A stretch of 64,000 bases of DNA from an uncultured Rothia sp. (GTDB taxonomy: Bacteria; Actinomycetota; Actinomycetes; Actinomycetales; Micrococcaceae): NCBI RefSeq assembly GCF_916715725.1, contig NZ_CAKAPD010000002.1, positions 124,001-188,000 of the forward strand, given 5' to 3'. The notes beneath the pieces were generated by a model. The model searched no databases. It had not been told where the DNA came from and saw nothing but the letters and a program-made list of their open reading frames with translations. Below, in pieces: positions 14,996 to 24,156 of the stretch. The translations under genes and the position numbers were made by a program. Each line of letters begins with the position of its first letter. Within the stretch, counting starts at the first letter, position 1.

Positions 14996-16276
14996 CTATT
15001 CTTCATCGTCATCAACCGCGGGCAGGCCCAGCAGGGCGATTCCCGCCTCGGTGAGGGACCAGCGCATCGTACGGCCAGCCTTCACACCCTCAACAACCCG
15101 GAGCCCCTGCAGCAGTTTGAGTCTATCGCGCAGAGTCGGCGCCGTAACACCCAGCGCCTCCTGCAGCTCACTCGAGGTAGGCGCAACCGGCGCACGGAAA
15201 ATCTGCACCTGCCCCAGCAGATACAGCAGCCGTAGAACATCATCAAGCTTCTTCGAAGTCAGCCCGGGGGTGCCACCCGTCCAGGTGCGGCTGCCCTCCA
15301 GCTCAGCGATACGCCTGCCAAGAGCACGCCACGCACGGTCGCGTGACTCCAGCTCGTCTACCAGGTGCTCCTGAGCCTGCTCAATCAGCCCCAGAAAAAC
15401 ATGCAGAAAACCGGTCACCTCACCGCAGTTGAGGGGTTCTTCCGCCGCGCTAAACGCCTTGTAGTAGCGGCTCTTCTGAATGTTGAGCGTGCTCGGCAGG
15501 GTGAGGGTCGTCAGCCGGGTGAGCGTCTGCCCCAGGTGGGCTACCAGCAGGTACCTGCCCAGGCGGCCGTTGCCGTCGTAGAAAGGGTGCGTGTACTCCA
15601 CCATAAAATGCGCGGCGACTGCGGAGAATAGCACCGGCACGTTCGGGTTGAGGGCGTGGTCAAGTGCCGCCTGAACATTGGAGGTGATGGTTGCTTCACT
15701 GTCGGGGGCGCGGTGAATTTCGCGGGTGTTGTCGTAGATAACCACGGGTTTGGTGCGGAATAGAGCCCCGTCCGGGCGGTCCTCTTCCGCGAGGTACCCT
15801 TCGAGTAGCGTGTCGTAGAGGCTGCGCACCTGCTCAACCGTGGAGGGTGGGCGGCCTGCCCCCAGGTCTTTGAGGAGGTTCACGAATTCGACGGCGCGCT
15901 TAGCGCGGGGGTCCTCGCTGTCGCCGGAGGTGAGCGCCTCAGAGATGAGCTGGCGTGTGGTGTGCACGCCTTCGATACGGTCGGACGCCACGATGCTGCG
16001 TACTGCCAGGTCGAGTAGGTAGCTTTGCATGGCGATGCTGGGCAGTTGGGAGCTCAGCTGTTCGATGTGCCGTTCACGGCGCATGATGCGTTCAAAGGCT
16101 ACGAGCGCAGTGCGGTCTGCCAGGTAGAACAGGGGGTGCTCCCCTACCGTGAATTCGTTGAGGAGGTAGGTGGAGTGGCCGTTGCGGCGTGCCTGCAGTT
16201 CCTCCTGTACGGCGGCTTTGCCGCGTTCGTGGAAGATGCTTTTGAGGGTGCGGTACCTTGTGCCGGTGGTGTTCAC
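14996..16276 (-). CDS. Class II Fic protein with C-terminal winged helix
   Basis: 426 residues. N-terminal helical region carries the inhibitory motif SDRIEG (98-103, Glu102), Fic core motif HPFYDGNGRLGR is at 230-241 (His230), and the last ~70 residues (SSELQEALGVTAPTLRDRLK, LQGLRVVEGVKAGRTMRWSL) form a winged helix-turn-helix as in SoFic-type proteins. Such proteins are self-inhibited AMP transferases whose HTH suggests DNA binding. An AT-rich promoter with two copies of a palindrome (16294-16372) precedes it, a plausible site for self-regulation. Start 16276 is preceded by AAGGAGGGTACAC. No antitoxin partner is needed or seen. Target protein unknown. Confidence 0.92.
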   Translation of the reverse strand: MNTTGTRYRTLKSIFHERGKAAVQEELQARRNGHSTYLLNEFTVGEHPLFYLADRTALVAFERIMRRERHIEQLSSQLPSIAMQSYLLDLAVRSIVASDRIEGVHTTRQLISEALTSGDSEDPRAKRAVEFVNLLKDLGAGRPPSTVEQVRSLYDTLLEGYLAEEDRPDGALFRTKPVVIYDNTREIHRAPDSEATITSNVQAALDHALNPNVPVLFSAVAAHFMVEYTHPFYDGNGRLGRYLLVAHLGQTLTRLTTLTLPSTLNIQKSRYYKAFSAAEEPLNCGEVTGFLHVFLGLIEQAQEHLVDELESRDRAWRALGRRIAELEGSRTWTGGTPGLTSKKLDDVLRLLYLLGQVQIFRAPVAPTSSELQEALGVTAPTLRDRLKLLQGLRVVEGVKAGRTMRWSLTEAGIALLGLPAVDDDEE

Positions 16277-16293
16277 GTGTACCCTCCTTGATG

Positions 16294-16372
16294 GTGTAAA
16301 AAATCGCGGTTTTTTTTCATTATCCTCCTGATTTTCAGGAAATAGTGAAAAAATCCGCGATTTCTTTCATAA
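16294..16372. promoter_or_regulatory. Duplicated palindromic operator upstream of class II fic
   Basis: Two direct copies of a ~28-base near-palindrome: 16294-16322 and 16345-16372, both of the form GTG(t)AAAAAATC(c)GCG.TTT.TTTCAT.A. The cores AAATCGCGG (16301-16309) and CCGCGATTT (16355-16363) are also perfect inverted repeats of each other. They lie 18-96 bases upstream of the Fic start, overlapping the expected promoter. Confidence 0.6.
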
Positions 16373-16437
16373 TACAAGTCACATATAGGTGATTCGGGGT
16401 GGTGCCAGCCTCTCCCCCAGCACCTTTACTACCCCCG

Positions 16438-17526
16438 CTAGAGCACCTCGGGGTGGACCGCCACCTCCACGGCGGCAGGCAGCACCCGCGCGCTAATACG
16501 GTGCGCCGACGGTGCCGGGTCACCATCTACCTCAACCGGCTGCGCACCATCCGGGAACTCCAACACCGCCTCAGCCCCCACCAGGTGGCGAATCACCGGC
16601 AGCTCAATACGCGGCGAACCCAGAATCGTGCGGCGCGTAACCTTCGCCATCAGCAGACCCCACTCCACCAGGTCACGCGGCGACGCCACAATCACCTCAA
16701 GGTTGCCGTCATTCACATCCGTCATGTCCGCCAGGCGAATACCACCCTGCAGACGGCCACAATTCGCAATCAGCACCGACCGCATCGGCAGAGTACGAGG
16801 CTCCCCACCGTCCACGCTAATACGCACCGGATGCGACCTGCCCAGCATATGCTTCATGCCGGACTGCACGTACGCCACCCAGCCGAACTTCGCCTTAATC
16901 TCCTCGTTCGTATCGTTCATAACCAGCGCGTCAAAGCCGGCACCGCTCATCACAAAGAACGTGTGTTCGGTTTCTTCTCCGGGGGCGCTCGTCGTCGTCA
17001 TCTCAATCGCATCAACAGCCTGACCTGCACCGTTGAGCGCAATATTCACACACGCCGCCACGTCACTGACCGGAATATACAGGTTACGCGCCAGCAAGTT
17101 ACCGGTACCCATCGGCAGAATACCCAGGCGCGGCTTATGCCCCTCATGATGCGCCAGCGCCGCCGCCACAGCACGCACCGTACCGTCACCACCGGCAGCG
17201 ATGAGCAGGTCAACACCCTCAGCGATCAGCTCGCGGGCAGCCTCAGAACCGGGCTCGTCCACGCGGGTGGTGCGCACCAGCGGCTGCGGGTGGCCGTTCG
17301 CCGCGAGGGTACGTTCCAGAATCTCGATAGCCGCCGCAGCGCCGGGCTTGCTGGGGTTGTACACCACGCCCACGCGCTGCGCCTCACCGATGGGCAGGGT
17401 CGGCAGAACACCGAAGGGCGCCCCCAATTCGATAGCGCGTCGGCGCGCTTCACGGCGGGCACGAGTGACGGAGGCGGTCAGCGCCGCCGCCGCGGAAACA
17501 CCAAGGAGTTTACGGTATAGAGGCAT
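16438..17526 (-). CDS. Diacylglycerol/lipid kinase family protein
   Basis: 362 residues. VGVVYNPSKPGAA at the start of the catalytic domain and LLIAAGGDGTVRAVAAALAH with the GGDGT motif, then LGILPMGTGNLLARNL, are diagnostic for the DAGK_cat / YegS-type ATP-dependent lipid kinase fold. A C-terminal beta domain (about 150-350) includes MSGAGFDALVM and LADMTDVNDGNLEVIVASPR. Members phosphorylate diacylglycerol or sphingoid-type lipids at the membrane. N-terminus has a hydrophobic segment (LLGVSAAAALTASV) that may anchor it. Monocistronic, convergent context: bounded by a bidirectional terminator separating it from serS. Exact lipid substrate not predictable. Confidence 0.9.
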   Translation of the reverse strand: MPLYRKLLGVSAAAALTASVTRARREARRRAIELGAPFGVLPTLPIGEAQRVGVVYNPSKPGAAAAIEILERTLAANGHPQPLVRTTRVDEPGSEAARELIAEGVDLLIAAGGDGTVRAVAAALAHHEGHKPRLGILPMGTGNLLARNLYIPVSDVAACVNIALNGAGQAVDAIEMTTTSAPGEETEHTFFVMSGAGFDALVMNDTNEEIKAKFGWVAYVQSGMKHMLGRSHPVRISVDGGEPRTLPMRSVLIANCGRLQGGIRLADMTDVNDGNLEVIVASPRDLVEWGLLMAKVTRRTILGSPRIELPVIRHLVGAEAVLEFPDGAQPVEVDGDPAPSAHRISARVLPAAVEVAVHPEVL

Positions 17527-17550
17527 AGTTCTTAGACTACCGGGATACGC

Positions 17551-17588
17551 AAAAACCCGCCCACCGTTTACGCGGTGAGCGGGTTTTT
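17551..17588. terminator. Bidirectional terminator after serS
   Basis: AAAAACCCGCCCACCG, loop TTTACG, CGGTGAGCGGGTTTTT: 16-base arms with one mismatch, A-tract before and T-tract after, 15 bases past the serS stop. Confidence 0.85.
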
Positions 17589-17603
17589 CAGCTGGTTGTG
17601 AGA

Positions 17604-18914
17604 TTACTCAGCAGAGACTGCCGGAATGACCTCGGCACCACCCATGTACGGGCGGAGTGCTTCCGGAATACGTACAGAACCATCTGCCTGCTGGTGAGTC
17701 TCCAGGATGGCAACCACCCAGCGAGTCGTTGCCAGGGTGCCGTTCAGGGTCGCTACGGAGCGGGTGCGGCCCTTACGCACGTTGCCTGCCTCGTCCACGG
17801 TGTCCGGGGTGCGCTCGCGGATGTTCAGGCGGCGCGCCTGGTAGGTGGTGCAGTTCGAGGTGGAGGTCAGCTCGCGGTAGGTGCCCTGGGTGGGGACCCA
17901 CGCCTCGCAGTCGAACTTGCGGGCTGCGGAGGTGCCCAGGTCGCCTGCGGCGGTGTCAATCACGCGGTATGCGAGGCCGCAGCGCTGCAGCATTTCCTCT
18001 TCGAGGGACAGCAGCTTCTCGTGCATCTCTTCTGCCTGCTCGACGGGGCAGTAGACGAACATTTCAGCCTTGTTGAACTGGTGCACGCGAATGATGCCGC
18101 GGGTGTCCTTACCTGCGGAGCCAGCCTCGCGGCGGTAGCAGGAGGACCAGCCCAGGTACTTCTTCGCGCCCTTCTCAAAGTCGAGAATTTCGTCGGTGTG
18201 GTAGCCGGCGAGCGCCACCTCGGAGGTGCCGACCAGGTACAGGTCGTCGCGTTCGAGGCGGTAGATTTCGTCGTCGTGCTTGACGTTGAAGCCGGTGCCG
18301 TTCATGATTTCGGGGCGTACCAGGGTGGGGGTGGTCATCATGGTGAAGCCGTGCTTGGTTGCGAGGTCGAGCGCCATCCACATGAGTGCCTGCTCCAGGC
18401 GTGCTACCTGGCCCTTGAGGAAGTAGAAGCGTGCGCCGGAGACCTTTGCGCCGCGTGCCATGTCGATGCCGTCGACGAGTTCGCCGATTTCGAGGTGGTC
18501 GCGCGGCTCGAAGCCGTCAGCTGCGAAGTCGCGGGGGGTGCCGACTTCCTTGACGACTACGTAGTCGTCTTCGCCGCCGACGGGTACGCCGTCGATGATG
18601 AGGTTTTCGATGCTGCTGATCAGTTCCTCGTATTCGGCGGTTTTCGCTTCGGAGGCTGCCTTTGCTTCGTTGACGCGGGCGGCAAGTTCCTTAGCCTGTG
18701 CGACGAGGGCGGGCTTTTCTTCCTTGGGTGCCTTAGCAACCTTCTTGCCGAAGGCGTTCTGTTCGGCGCGCAGGGTCTCGTATTCGCCGATGAGTGCGCG
18801 GCGTGCGGTGTCGGCTTCGAGGATGCGGTCGACGTGGGTTTCGTCCTTGCCGCGTGCTCGCTGGGAGGCGCGGAAGACGTCGGGGTTTTCGCGGAGGAGG
18901 TTAATATCAATCAC
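17604..18914 (-). CDS. serS: Seryl-tRNA synthetase
   Basis: 436 residues, class II synthetase. N-terminal tRNA-binding coiled coil (about 25-110, charged heptads with many Ala/Glu/Lys), then catalytic domain: motif 1 around [16 protein letters not shown], motif 2 [20 protein letters not shown], and motif 3 [19 protein letters not shown] near the C-terminus. TSEVAL is the conserved serine-binding region. Charges tRNA-Ser (and tRNA-Sec where present) with serine. Begins [15 protein letters not shown], the standard N-terminus. Upstream pheA on the same strand is separated by 103 bases, downstream terminator at 17551-17588. Confidence 0.97.
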   Translation of the reverse strand: MIDINLLRENPDVFRASQRARGKDETHVDRILEADTARRALIGEYETLRAEQNAFGKKVAKAPKEEKPALVAQAKELAARVNEAKAASEAKTAEYEELISSIENLIIDGVPVGGEDDYVVVKEVGTPRDFAADGFEPRDHLEIGELVDGIDMARGAKVSGARFYFLKGQVARLEQALMWMALDLATKHGFTMMTTPTLVRPEIMNGTGFNVKHDDEIYRLERDDLYLVGTSEVALAGYHTDEILDFEKGAKKYLGWSSCYRREAGSAGKDTRGIIRVHQFNKAEMFVYCPVEQAEEMHEKLLSLEEEMLQRCGLAYRVIDTAAGDLGTSAARKFDCEAWVPTQGTYRELTSTSNCTTYQARRLNIRERTPDTVDEAGNVRKGRTRSVATLNGTLATTRWVVAILETHQQADGSVRIPEALRPYMGGAEVIPAVSAE

Positions 18915-19017
18915 TGTTTTATCCTACCTAATCTTGCGGTGGGTTGTGGGCGGGGTTTGCGCTGGTGGGGCGCGGGTAGGTGCGGGGGTATCTAGCGGCG
19001 GCCGGCCTGTGGTACCG

Positions 19018-19965
19018 CTAGTGGCGCTGCAGCTGTGCGGGGCGGCCGTTCGGGAAGAGCGACTCGACCCATTCGTGTGCGGCGTCGAAGGAGCCGTCGG
19101 AGTGGATGCTGTCGACTTCGGTGTTTTCGTGGTCGGCGCGCGGGTAGGAGCCGAGGAATTTCAGCGTCGGGGAAACACGGTGCAGGCCGCGCAGGGCGTC
19201 GCGCATGCGTGCCTCGTAGATGTGGCCGTCGGCATCGATGCTGAACGAGTAGGAGCCCATGCCTTCGCCGGTGGGGCGCGATTCAATGCGGGAGAGGTTC
19301 ACGCCGCGCACGGAGAACTGTTCGAGCAGTTCGAGCAGGGCGCCAGCGCGGTTGGCGGGCAGCGGCACGGTCAGGGTGGTCTTGTCAGAGCCGGTCGGTT
19401 CGGGGATGTCGGCGGTGCGGGAGAGCAGCACGAAGCGGGTTACGGCGTTCTTGTTGTCGCCGATGTTGTCCTGGATGACGTGCAGTTCGGGGTGGTAGTT
19501 CAGCAGCGCCGGGGAGCAGATTGCCGCATCGTAGGTGCAACCATCTTCGAGCAGTCCGACAGCCGCCGCCGCGGTGGAGGAGCCGGGCAGGTAGGCGGCG
19601 GCGGGTACGTTCTCCTGCGCCCAGCCGCGCACCTGCGCCCAGGCGTGCGAGTGGGTGGAGATGGTCTTAACGTCTTCGATGCTGATGGGCTTCGCGGCGA
19701 CCAGCACGAAGCGGATCGGTACGAGCACCTCGCGGATAATGCGTACACCCTCACTGGCCGCGATAGCGTCCAGGGTGGCGCTCACGCCGCCCTCCACGGA
19801 GTTTTCGATGGGCACCATGGCGGCGTCCACCTCGCCCGCGTTCAGGCGTGCGAGCGCGTCGGGCACGCTGGTGGCGGGGATGCGTTCGGCGTCGGATGCG
19901 CCGGGGACGCTCAGCAGGGCGGATTCGGTGAAGGTGCCGGAGGGGCCAAGGTAGGTGTATCGCAT
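19018..19965 (-). CDS. pheA: Prephenate dehydratase
   Basis: 315 residues. Starts MRYTYLGPSGTFTESALL; the catalytic domain has VPIENSVEGGVSATLDAIA and the TRFVLLSR motif (Thr-Arg-Phe) essential for dehydration, followed by an ACT regulatory domain with GVNLSRIESRPTGEGMGSYS, the phenylalanine-binding GALL/ESRP elements. Converts prephenate to phenylpyruvate in phenylalanine synthesis and is usually feedback inhibited through the ACT domain. No fused chorismate mutase, normal for actinobacteria. A short acidic tail follows the ACT domain. Same strand as serS; separate transcript likely. Confidence 0.96.
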   Translation of the reverse strand: MRYTYLGPSGTFTESALLSVPGASDAERIPATSVPDALARLNAGEVDAAMVPIENSVEGGVSATLDAIAASEGVRIIREVLVPIRFVLVAAKPISIEDVKTISTHSHAWAQVRGWAQENVPAAAYLPGSSTAAAAVGLLEDGCTYDAAICSPALLNYHPELHVIQDNIGDNKNAVTRFVLLSRTADIPEPTGSDKTTLTVPLPANRAGALLELLEQFSVRGVNLSRIESRPTGEGMGSYSFSIDADGHIYEARMRDALRGLHRVSPTLKFLGSYPRADHENTEVDSIHSDGSFDAAHEWVESLFPNGRPAQLQRH

Positions 19966-20003
19966 GCCACTATAGTAGCGTCTGCCGTGGAGGGGCCGCC
20001 GAA

Positions 20004-20095
20004 TTCGGTGATAGGTTACGGTCTTTGGCGGTAGTTAAAAGCCCCCACCAAAGTCACTAACCTATCACCGAAAAACTTAAGTCATTACCGAAAAC
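20004..20095. repeat. Intergenic palindrome family B, copy B1
   Basis: Perfect 15-base arms TTCGGTGATAGGTTA (20004-20018) and TAACCTATCACCGAA (20058-20072) with inner pairing TCTTTGG/CCAAAG and the core GTAGTTAAAA; followed by a tail ending TCATTACCGAAAAC. Related copies lie at 29072, 29211, 33459 and 33596. Confidence 0.8.
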
Positions 20096-20097
20096 CG

Positions 20098-20985
20098 CTA
20101 CCTCACGAACTGGCGCACCCGCGCGGTGTCCCAGTACTGGGCGGGCACGCCTCCACCCATGAGCTCACGGGCAATAGCGGCAGCCTGCACGGAACCAGCC
20201 TCCGGCAGGGGCGCGTGCGAACCGGCAATAATGACGTTGCCGCGGCGGCGACCCTTCAACATTGCCGAATCCGCCACAATACACACGTACTCGAACACCT
20301 CAAACAGGGCGGACGCCTCCGCGCGGGCACCGGTCAGCGCCGGCCCGTCACCGCAGTTCAGGATGTACAGGCCACCGGGTGCCAGCGACTCGGCGACGGT
20401 GCGGGTGAACTCGACGGTGGTGAGCGCCTCGGGCGTGGTGTCCCCGGCGAATACGTCACGAATCAGCACGTCGCGGGATGCGGGTGCGAAGGTTGCGGTG
20501 ACGGCACCCGCCTCACCCACGCGAATCTTCACGCGCGGTGCCTTGGGGATGTCGAACCAAGCGCGCACATACTCGGCGAGCTTGGCATCCAGCTCAACGA
20601 CGGTGTTGCGGCTGGTCGGGTACAGGTCAGCGAAATAGCGCGCCATCGAGCACGCGCCGCCGCCCAGGTGGGTGATGCGCAGCTTCGCGGCGTCCAGGTG
20701 CTCCTCCACGTGCGAGGAGACGACCGCCGCGATCCAGCGCATGTACTCAAAATCCAGCTGGCGAGGCTCACCCACAATCACGTGGGAAGACTGCACACCA
20801 TTAATGAGCAGCAGCCAGCCGTCAGCATGGTAGCCGTCAGGGACCAGCTCCGCCTCACCCGTAGAAATCGGGTACACGCCAGCGGCGGCACCCTGCACGG
20901 GGGTGCTCTCGGTATCGTCGATGCGGTTCTTCTGCTGCTTCTGCGCCTTTTGGGACTTCTTGGGTGCCCTGCTCTTTTTCGCCAT
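20098..20985 (-). CDS. Spermidine-synthase-like protein
   Basis: 295 residues. Basic N-terminus (MAKKSRAPKKSQKAQKQQKN) then a spermidine synthase/SAM-methyltransferase Rossmann fold: LRITHLGGGACSMARYFADL (nucleotide-binding glycine motif), VVELDAKLAEYVRAWF (acidic residue after the second strand), VLIRDVFAGDTTPEALTTVE and LAPGGLYILNCGDG. Many actinobacteria carry such proteins annotated as spermidine synthase or fused MFS/spermidine synthase; the gate residues that bind polyamine cannot be confirmed, so real polyamine synthesis is doubtful. ATG 20985 or two codons upstream at 20991. Divergent from the GNAT gene across 86 bases. Confidence 0.82.
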   Translation of the reverse strand: MAKKSRAPKKSQKAQKQQKNRIDDTESTPVQGAAAGVYPISTGEAELVPDGYHADGWLLLINGVQSSHVIVGEPRQLDFEYMRWIAAVVSSHVEEHLDAAKLRITHLGGGACSMARYFADLYPTSRNTVVELDAKLAEYVRAWFDIPKAPRVKIRVGEAGAVTATFAPASRDVLIRDVFAGDTTPEALTTVEFTRTVAESLAPGGLYILNCGDGPALTGARAEASALFEVFEYVCIVADSAMLKGRRRGNVIIAGSHAPLPEAGSVQAAAIARELMGGGVPAQYWDTARVRQFVR

Positions 20986-21077
20986 ACCCACTAGACTAGC
21001 CGACAGCCCTCACGCCCCTAGCGTACGCACCCGCAAGGAACCGCCTCCACAGGGGCCGACTGAGTAGACTAGAACCC

Positions 21078-21701
21078 ATGGGATTTGTATGTCAGGGCCG
21101 CTACGCGCTCGCACCAATTGAACCGACCGACGCCGAAAAATACGTCAACCTGCAGCTGGATTGCATGGAGCAAACCTACGACCCGATCTACTTCGACACG
21201 CTCGGGGAAAGCTTCACCGCCCGCCACCGCGCCGAACGCAACGAATACCTCGAAGACTTCCACCGCCACCTCTCCTCCCCCACCGTGCGCGGCTTCTTCG
21301 CCTATGAGGTGCCCGGCTGGACCCCCGACGGTGGACTCTCCTGCTCCATCGGCGCACGCATCGACTGGGATAAGCCGGTCGGCGTGGCACTCTCCCTATG
21401 CGAACAATCCGCCTGGGAACTCGAACGCGCCGATACCCTCCCCGAACTGCCCGCAGGCACCCGCAAACTCACGCACCTGTACACCCTCAACCACACGCAC
21501 GGCACCGGGCTCGGTCAGGCACTCTACGAATCCGTCATCTACCCGGACGAAAACTCCTACCTGTGGGTCATGGCTGAAAACGAACGAGCGGTCTCCTTCT
21601 ACGAGCGCCTCGGCTACCGTAACGAAGGCGTGTACTTCCAAGCACGCGGCATCTGGGGCCCCGGACGCAGCGTACGATACACGCGCATCATCAACCCCTA
21701 A
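21078..21701 (+). CDS. GNAT-family N-acetyltransferase
   Basis: 207 residues. The acetyl-CoA-binding region HGTGLGQALYESVI (about 139-152; Q/RxxGxG/A-like) and the C-terminal WVMAENERAVSFYERLGYRN are standard GNAT motifs A and B. N-terminal half (RYALAPIEPTDAEKYVNLQL) matches the usual first strand-helix of the fold. The acceptor could be an amine of a small molecule, peptide or ribosomal protein; nothing specific can be read. Transcribed divergently from the spermidine-synthase-like gene and followed by pta after 213 bases. Confidence 0.88.
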   Translation: MGFVCQGRYALAPIEPTDAEKYVNLQLDCMEQTYDPIYFDTLGESFTARHRAERNEYLEDFHRHLSSPTVRGFFAYEVPGWTPDGGLSCSIGARIDWDKPVGVALSLCEQSAWELERADTLPELPAGTRKLTHLYTLNHTHGTGLGQALYESVIYPDENSYLWVMAENERAVSFYERLGYRNEGVYFQARGIWGPGRSVRYTRIINP

Positions 21702-21914
21702 GCTCACCCCCTAAACGGCACACCACACCAGGAGGCGGCACGCACCCCACCCCACATGACGCAGCGCACCGCACACCCTGTTAGGCGCCACCCCCACAAC
21801 GCCTTAAGATAGAAGATGACATATAAGCTCGACGCACCCGCGCACAGGAGCACATACACCCCTGCGCAACCGCGGGACCCAGCGCCGAACACCGCATAGA
21901 AGGACAGTAAAACA

Positions 21915-24005
21915 ATGACCACTGGTCTTTACCTCTCCGCTATGTCCCAGAACTCGGGCAAGTCCCTCGTAGCCCTGGGCCTAGCAGACTCCCTCATCAA
22001 GCGCGCAGACCGCGTCGGCTTCTTCCGCCCCGTCTTCGACGGCGCAACCATCGCCGACGACCCCATGGCACGCCTCATCCGTGAACACTTCGGCCTGACC
22101 GAAGAGCAGGTCGGCGGCGCAGTCTCCATGACCGACGCACTCGCACTCATCGCAGAAGGCGACACCGAAGAAATCTCCGCACGCGCAGTCTCCGCCTACG
22201 AAAAGGTCGCAGCAAACAGCGACGTCGTAATCGTCGACGGCGTCTACCTGCCCGCCAACGCGCTCTCAGTCGAATTCGACCTGAACGTCCAGATCGCACG
22301 TGACCTCGGCCTGCCCGTCGTCGCAATCGTCGGCGCACAAGAAGCAACCGTCGAAGAAGCAGTCACCGCAGTCGACGTGGCACGCACCGAACTGCTCGCC
22401 TCCAAGGCAGACCTGCTCGCAATCATCGTCGGCCGTTCAGAACCCGAACTGCGCGACGAAATCGAGAACTCCGTCAAGCGCGGCGACGCAAACCTGCCCG
22501 TCTACGTACTGCCCGAAATCCCCGAACTGAACGCACCCACCGTCGGTGAAGTTGCCGAAGCTCTCAAGCTCGACACCGAAGGCATCAAGGCAGAAGACCT
22601 CGGCCGCGACATCCACGGCATCAAGGTCGCAGCAATGAACGTCTCCAACTTCCTCAACCAGTTCGTTGACGGCGACTTCGTCATCGTCCCCGGCGACCGT
22701 GCAGACATCGTTGCAGCAACCCTCGCATCCGCACTGGCACCGACCTTCCCCGCACCCTCCGGTGTGCTGCTCACCGGCGGCCTGGACGCACTGCCCGGCA
22801 AGAACACCGCGGTCGGCTCCCTCATCGACAACGCACCGTTCCCCGTGCTGTCCACCACCAAGGACACCTTCAAGTCTGCACGCGCAGTCTCCCGCGTCCG
22901 CGGTACCCTCGAAAGCGGCCACCAGCGCAAGCTCGCAGCAGCAATGGGCGGCTGGGACGAGCACGTCAACAAGGACGAACTGCTCGCACGCCTCGAAATT
23001 GAGCGCCCCGCATCCATGACCCCGCTGCGCTTCCTGCACAACCTCATCGAGACCGCACGCGCAAACCGCCGCTCCGTGGTCCTGCCCGAGGGTTACGACG
23101 TGCGAATCCTGCGTGCATCCGAAATCATTGCACGCCGCGACTTCTGCGACCTGATTCTGCTCGGCAACCCCGCCAAGATCGCAGAGATCTGCCAGGCTGA
23201 GGGTATCGAGCTGCCCAGCTCGATCCGCATCATCGACATCGAGAACAACGAGTACACCGAGGACTTCGCAGCAACCTACGCTGAGCTGCGTGCACACAAG
23301 GGCGTCACCATCGAGGCTGCTCGCGAGCGCATGACCGACCCCTCGTACTTCGGCACCATGCTCGTTTACAAGGGCATCGCCGACGGCATGGTTTCCGGTG
23401 CTGTGAACACCACCGCGAACACCATCCGCCCCTCGCTCGAGTTCATCAAGACCCGCCCCGGCACCAAGATCGTCTCCTCCGTCTTCCTCATGCTGATGGA
23501 AGACCGCGTTCTGGTCTACGGCGACTGCGCAGTGAACCCGAACCCCAACGCAGAGCAGCTCGCCGACATCGCGAAGGCATCCGCAGAGACTGCACGCCAG
23601 TTCGGCGTGACCCCCAAGGTTGCTATGCTGTCCTACTCGACCGGCACCTCCGGCGCTGGCGCGGACGTGGACGTTGTGCGTGAGGCAACCGAGCTCGTGC
23701 GCGCATCGAACCCCGACTTCGCGGTCGAGGGCCCGATCCAGTACGACGCTGCTTCGAACATGTCCATTGCGTCGACCAAGCTGCCCGGTAGCGAGGTCGC
23801 TGGTCAGGCTACCGTGTTCGTCTTCCCCGACCTGAACACCGGTAACAACACCTACAAGGCTGTTCAGCAGTCTTCGGGTGCTGCCGCTGTGGGCCCGGTT
23901 CTGCAGGGTCTGCGTAAGCCCGTGAACGACCTGTCGCGCGGTACCACCGTTGAGGACATCATCAACACCGTTGCGATCACCGCAATTCAGGCACAGAGCC
24001 TGTAA
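21915..24005 (+). CDS. pta: Phosphate acetyltransferase (long form)
   Basis: 696 residues, the long bacterial form. N-terminal P-loop-like domain (LYLSAMSQNSGKSLVALGLA), middle DRTGG domain (about 215-330), and C-terminal catalytic PTA_PTB domain from about 365 (VVLPEGYDVRILRASEIIAR, SYSTGTSGAGADVDVVREAT, VFPDLNTGNNTYKAVQQSSG). Interconverts acetyl-CoA + phosphate and acetyl phosphate + CoA, paired with acetate kinase (6513-7649). Codon use is extremely biased toward C-ending codons, suggesting high expression. Start 21915 has AGAAGGACAG upstream. Ends at a strong terminator. Confidence 0.97.
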   Translation: MTTGLYLSAMSQNSGKSLVALGLADSLIKRADRVGFFRPVFDGATIADDPMARLIREHFGLTEEQVGGAVSMTDALALIAEGDTEEISARAVSAYEKVAANSDVVIVDGVYLPANALSVEFDLNVQIARDLGLPVVAIVGAQEATVEEAVTAVDVARTELLASKADLLAIIVGRSEPELRDEIENSVKRGDANLPVYVLPEIPELNAPTVGEVAEALKLDTEGIKAEDLGRDIHGIKVAAMNVSNFLNQFVDGDFVIVPGDRADIVAATLASALAPTFPAPSGVLLTGGLDALPGKNTAVGSLIDNAPFPVLSTTKDTFKSARAVSRVRGTLESGHQRKLAAAMGGWDEHVNKDELLARLEIERPASMTPLRFLHNLIETARANRRSVVLPEGYDVRILRASEIIARRDFCDLILLGNPAKIAEICQAEGIELPSSIRIIDIENNEYTEDFAATYAELRAHKGVTIEAARERMTDPSYFGTMLVYKGIADGMVSGAVNTTANTIRPSLEFIKTRPGTKIVSSVFLMLMEDRVLVYGDCAVNPNPNAEQLADIAKASAETARQFGVTPKVAMLSYSTGTSGAGADVDVVREATELVRASNPDFAVEGPIQYDAASNMSIASTKLPGSEVAGQATVFVFPDLNTGNNTYKAVQQSSGAAAVGPVLQGLRKPVNDLSRGTTVEDIINTVAITAIQAQSL

Positions 24006-24054
24006 GGTGCACGCGGCGCTGTAGCGTGAAGGCTGCGGCGTTCCGTTGATATAG

Positions 24055-24118
24055 AAATCTCCCGCACTGGGCGGGGCATGCCTTGGAGGTGTGCTCCACC
24101 CGGTGCGGGAGATTTTTT
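24055..24118 (+). terminator. Terminator after pta
   Basis: Stem AAATCTCCCGCAC ... GTGCGGGAGATTTTTT with additional internal pairing, T-run at the 3' end. Confidence 0.85.
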
Positions 24119-24156
24119 GTAATTACAGGGATTTTTTTGGGGGGCCGCTCCCCCGG

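Noticed and set aside
11400..16400. Prophage or integrative element
   Set aside because: No integrase, recombinase, portal, capsid or att-like direct repeat found; only weak ICE-like cargo resemblance, so not annotated as a mobile element.
17598..18995. Plus-strand frame of 465 codons over serS
   Set aside because: Antisense shadow of seryl-tRNA synthetase; low-complexity Val/Gly/Ala translation.
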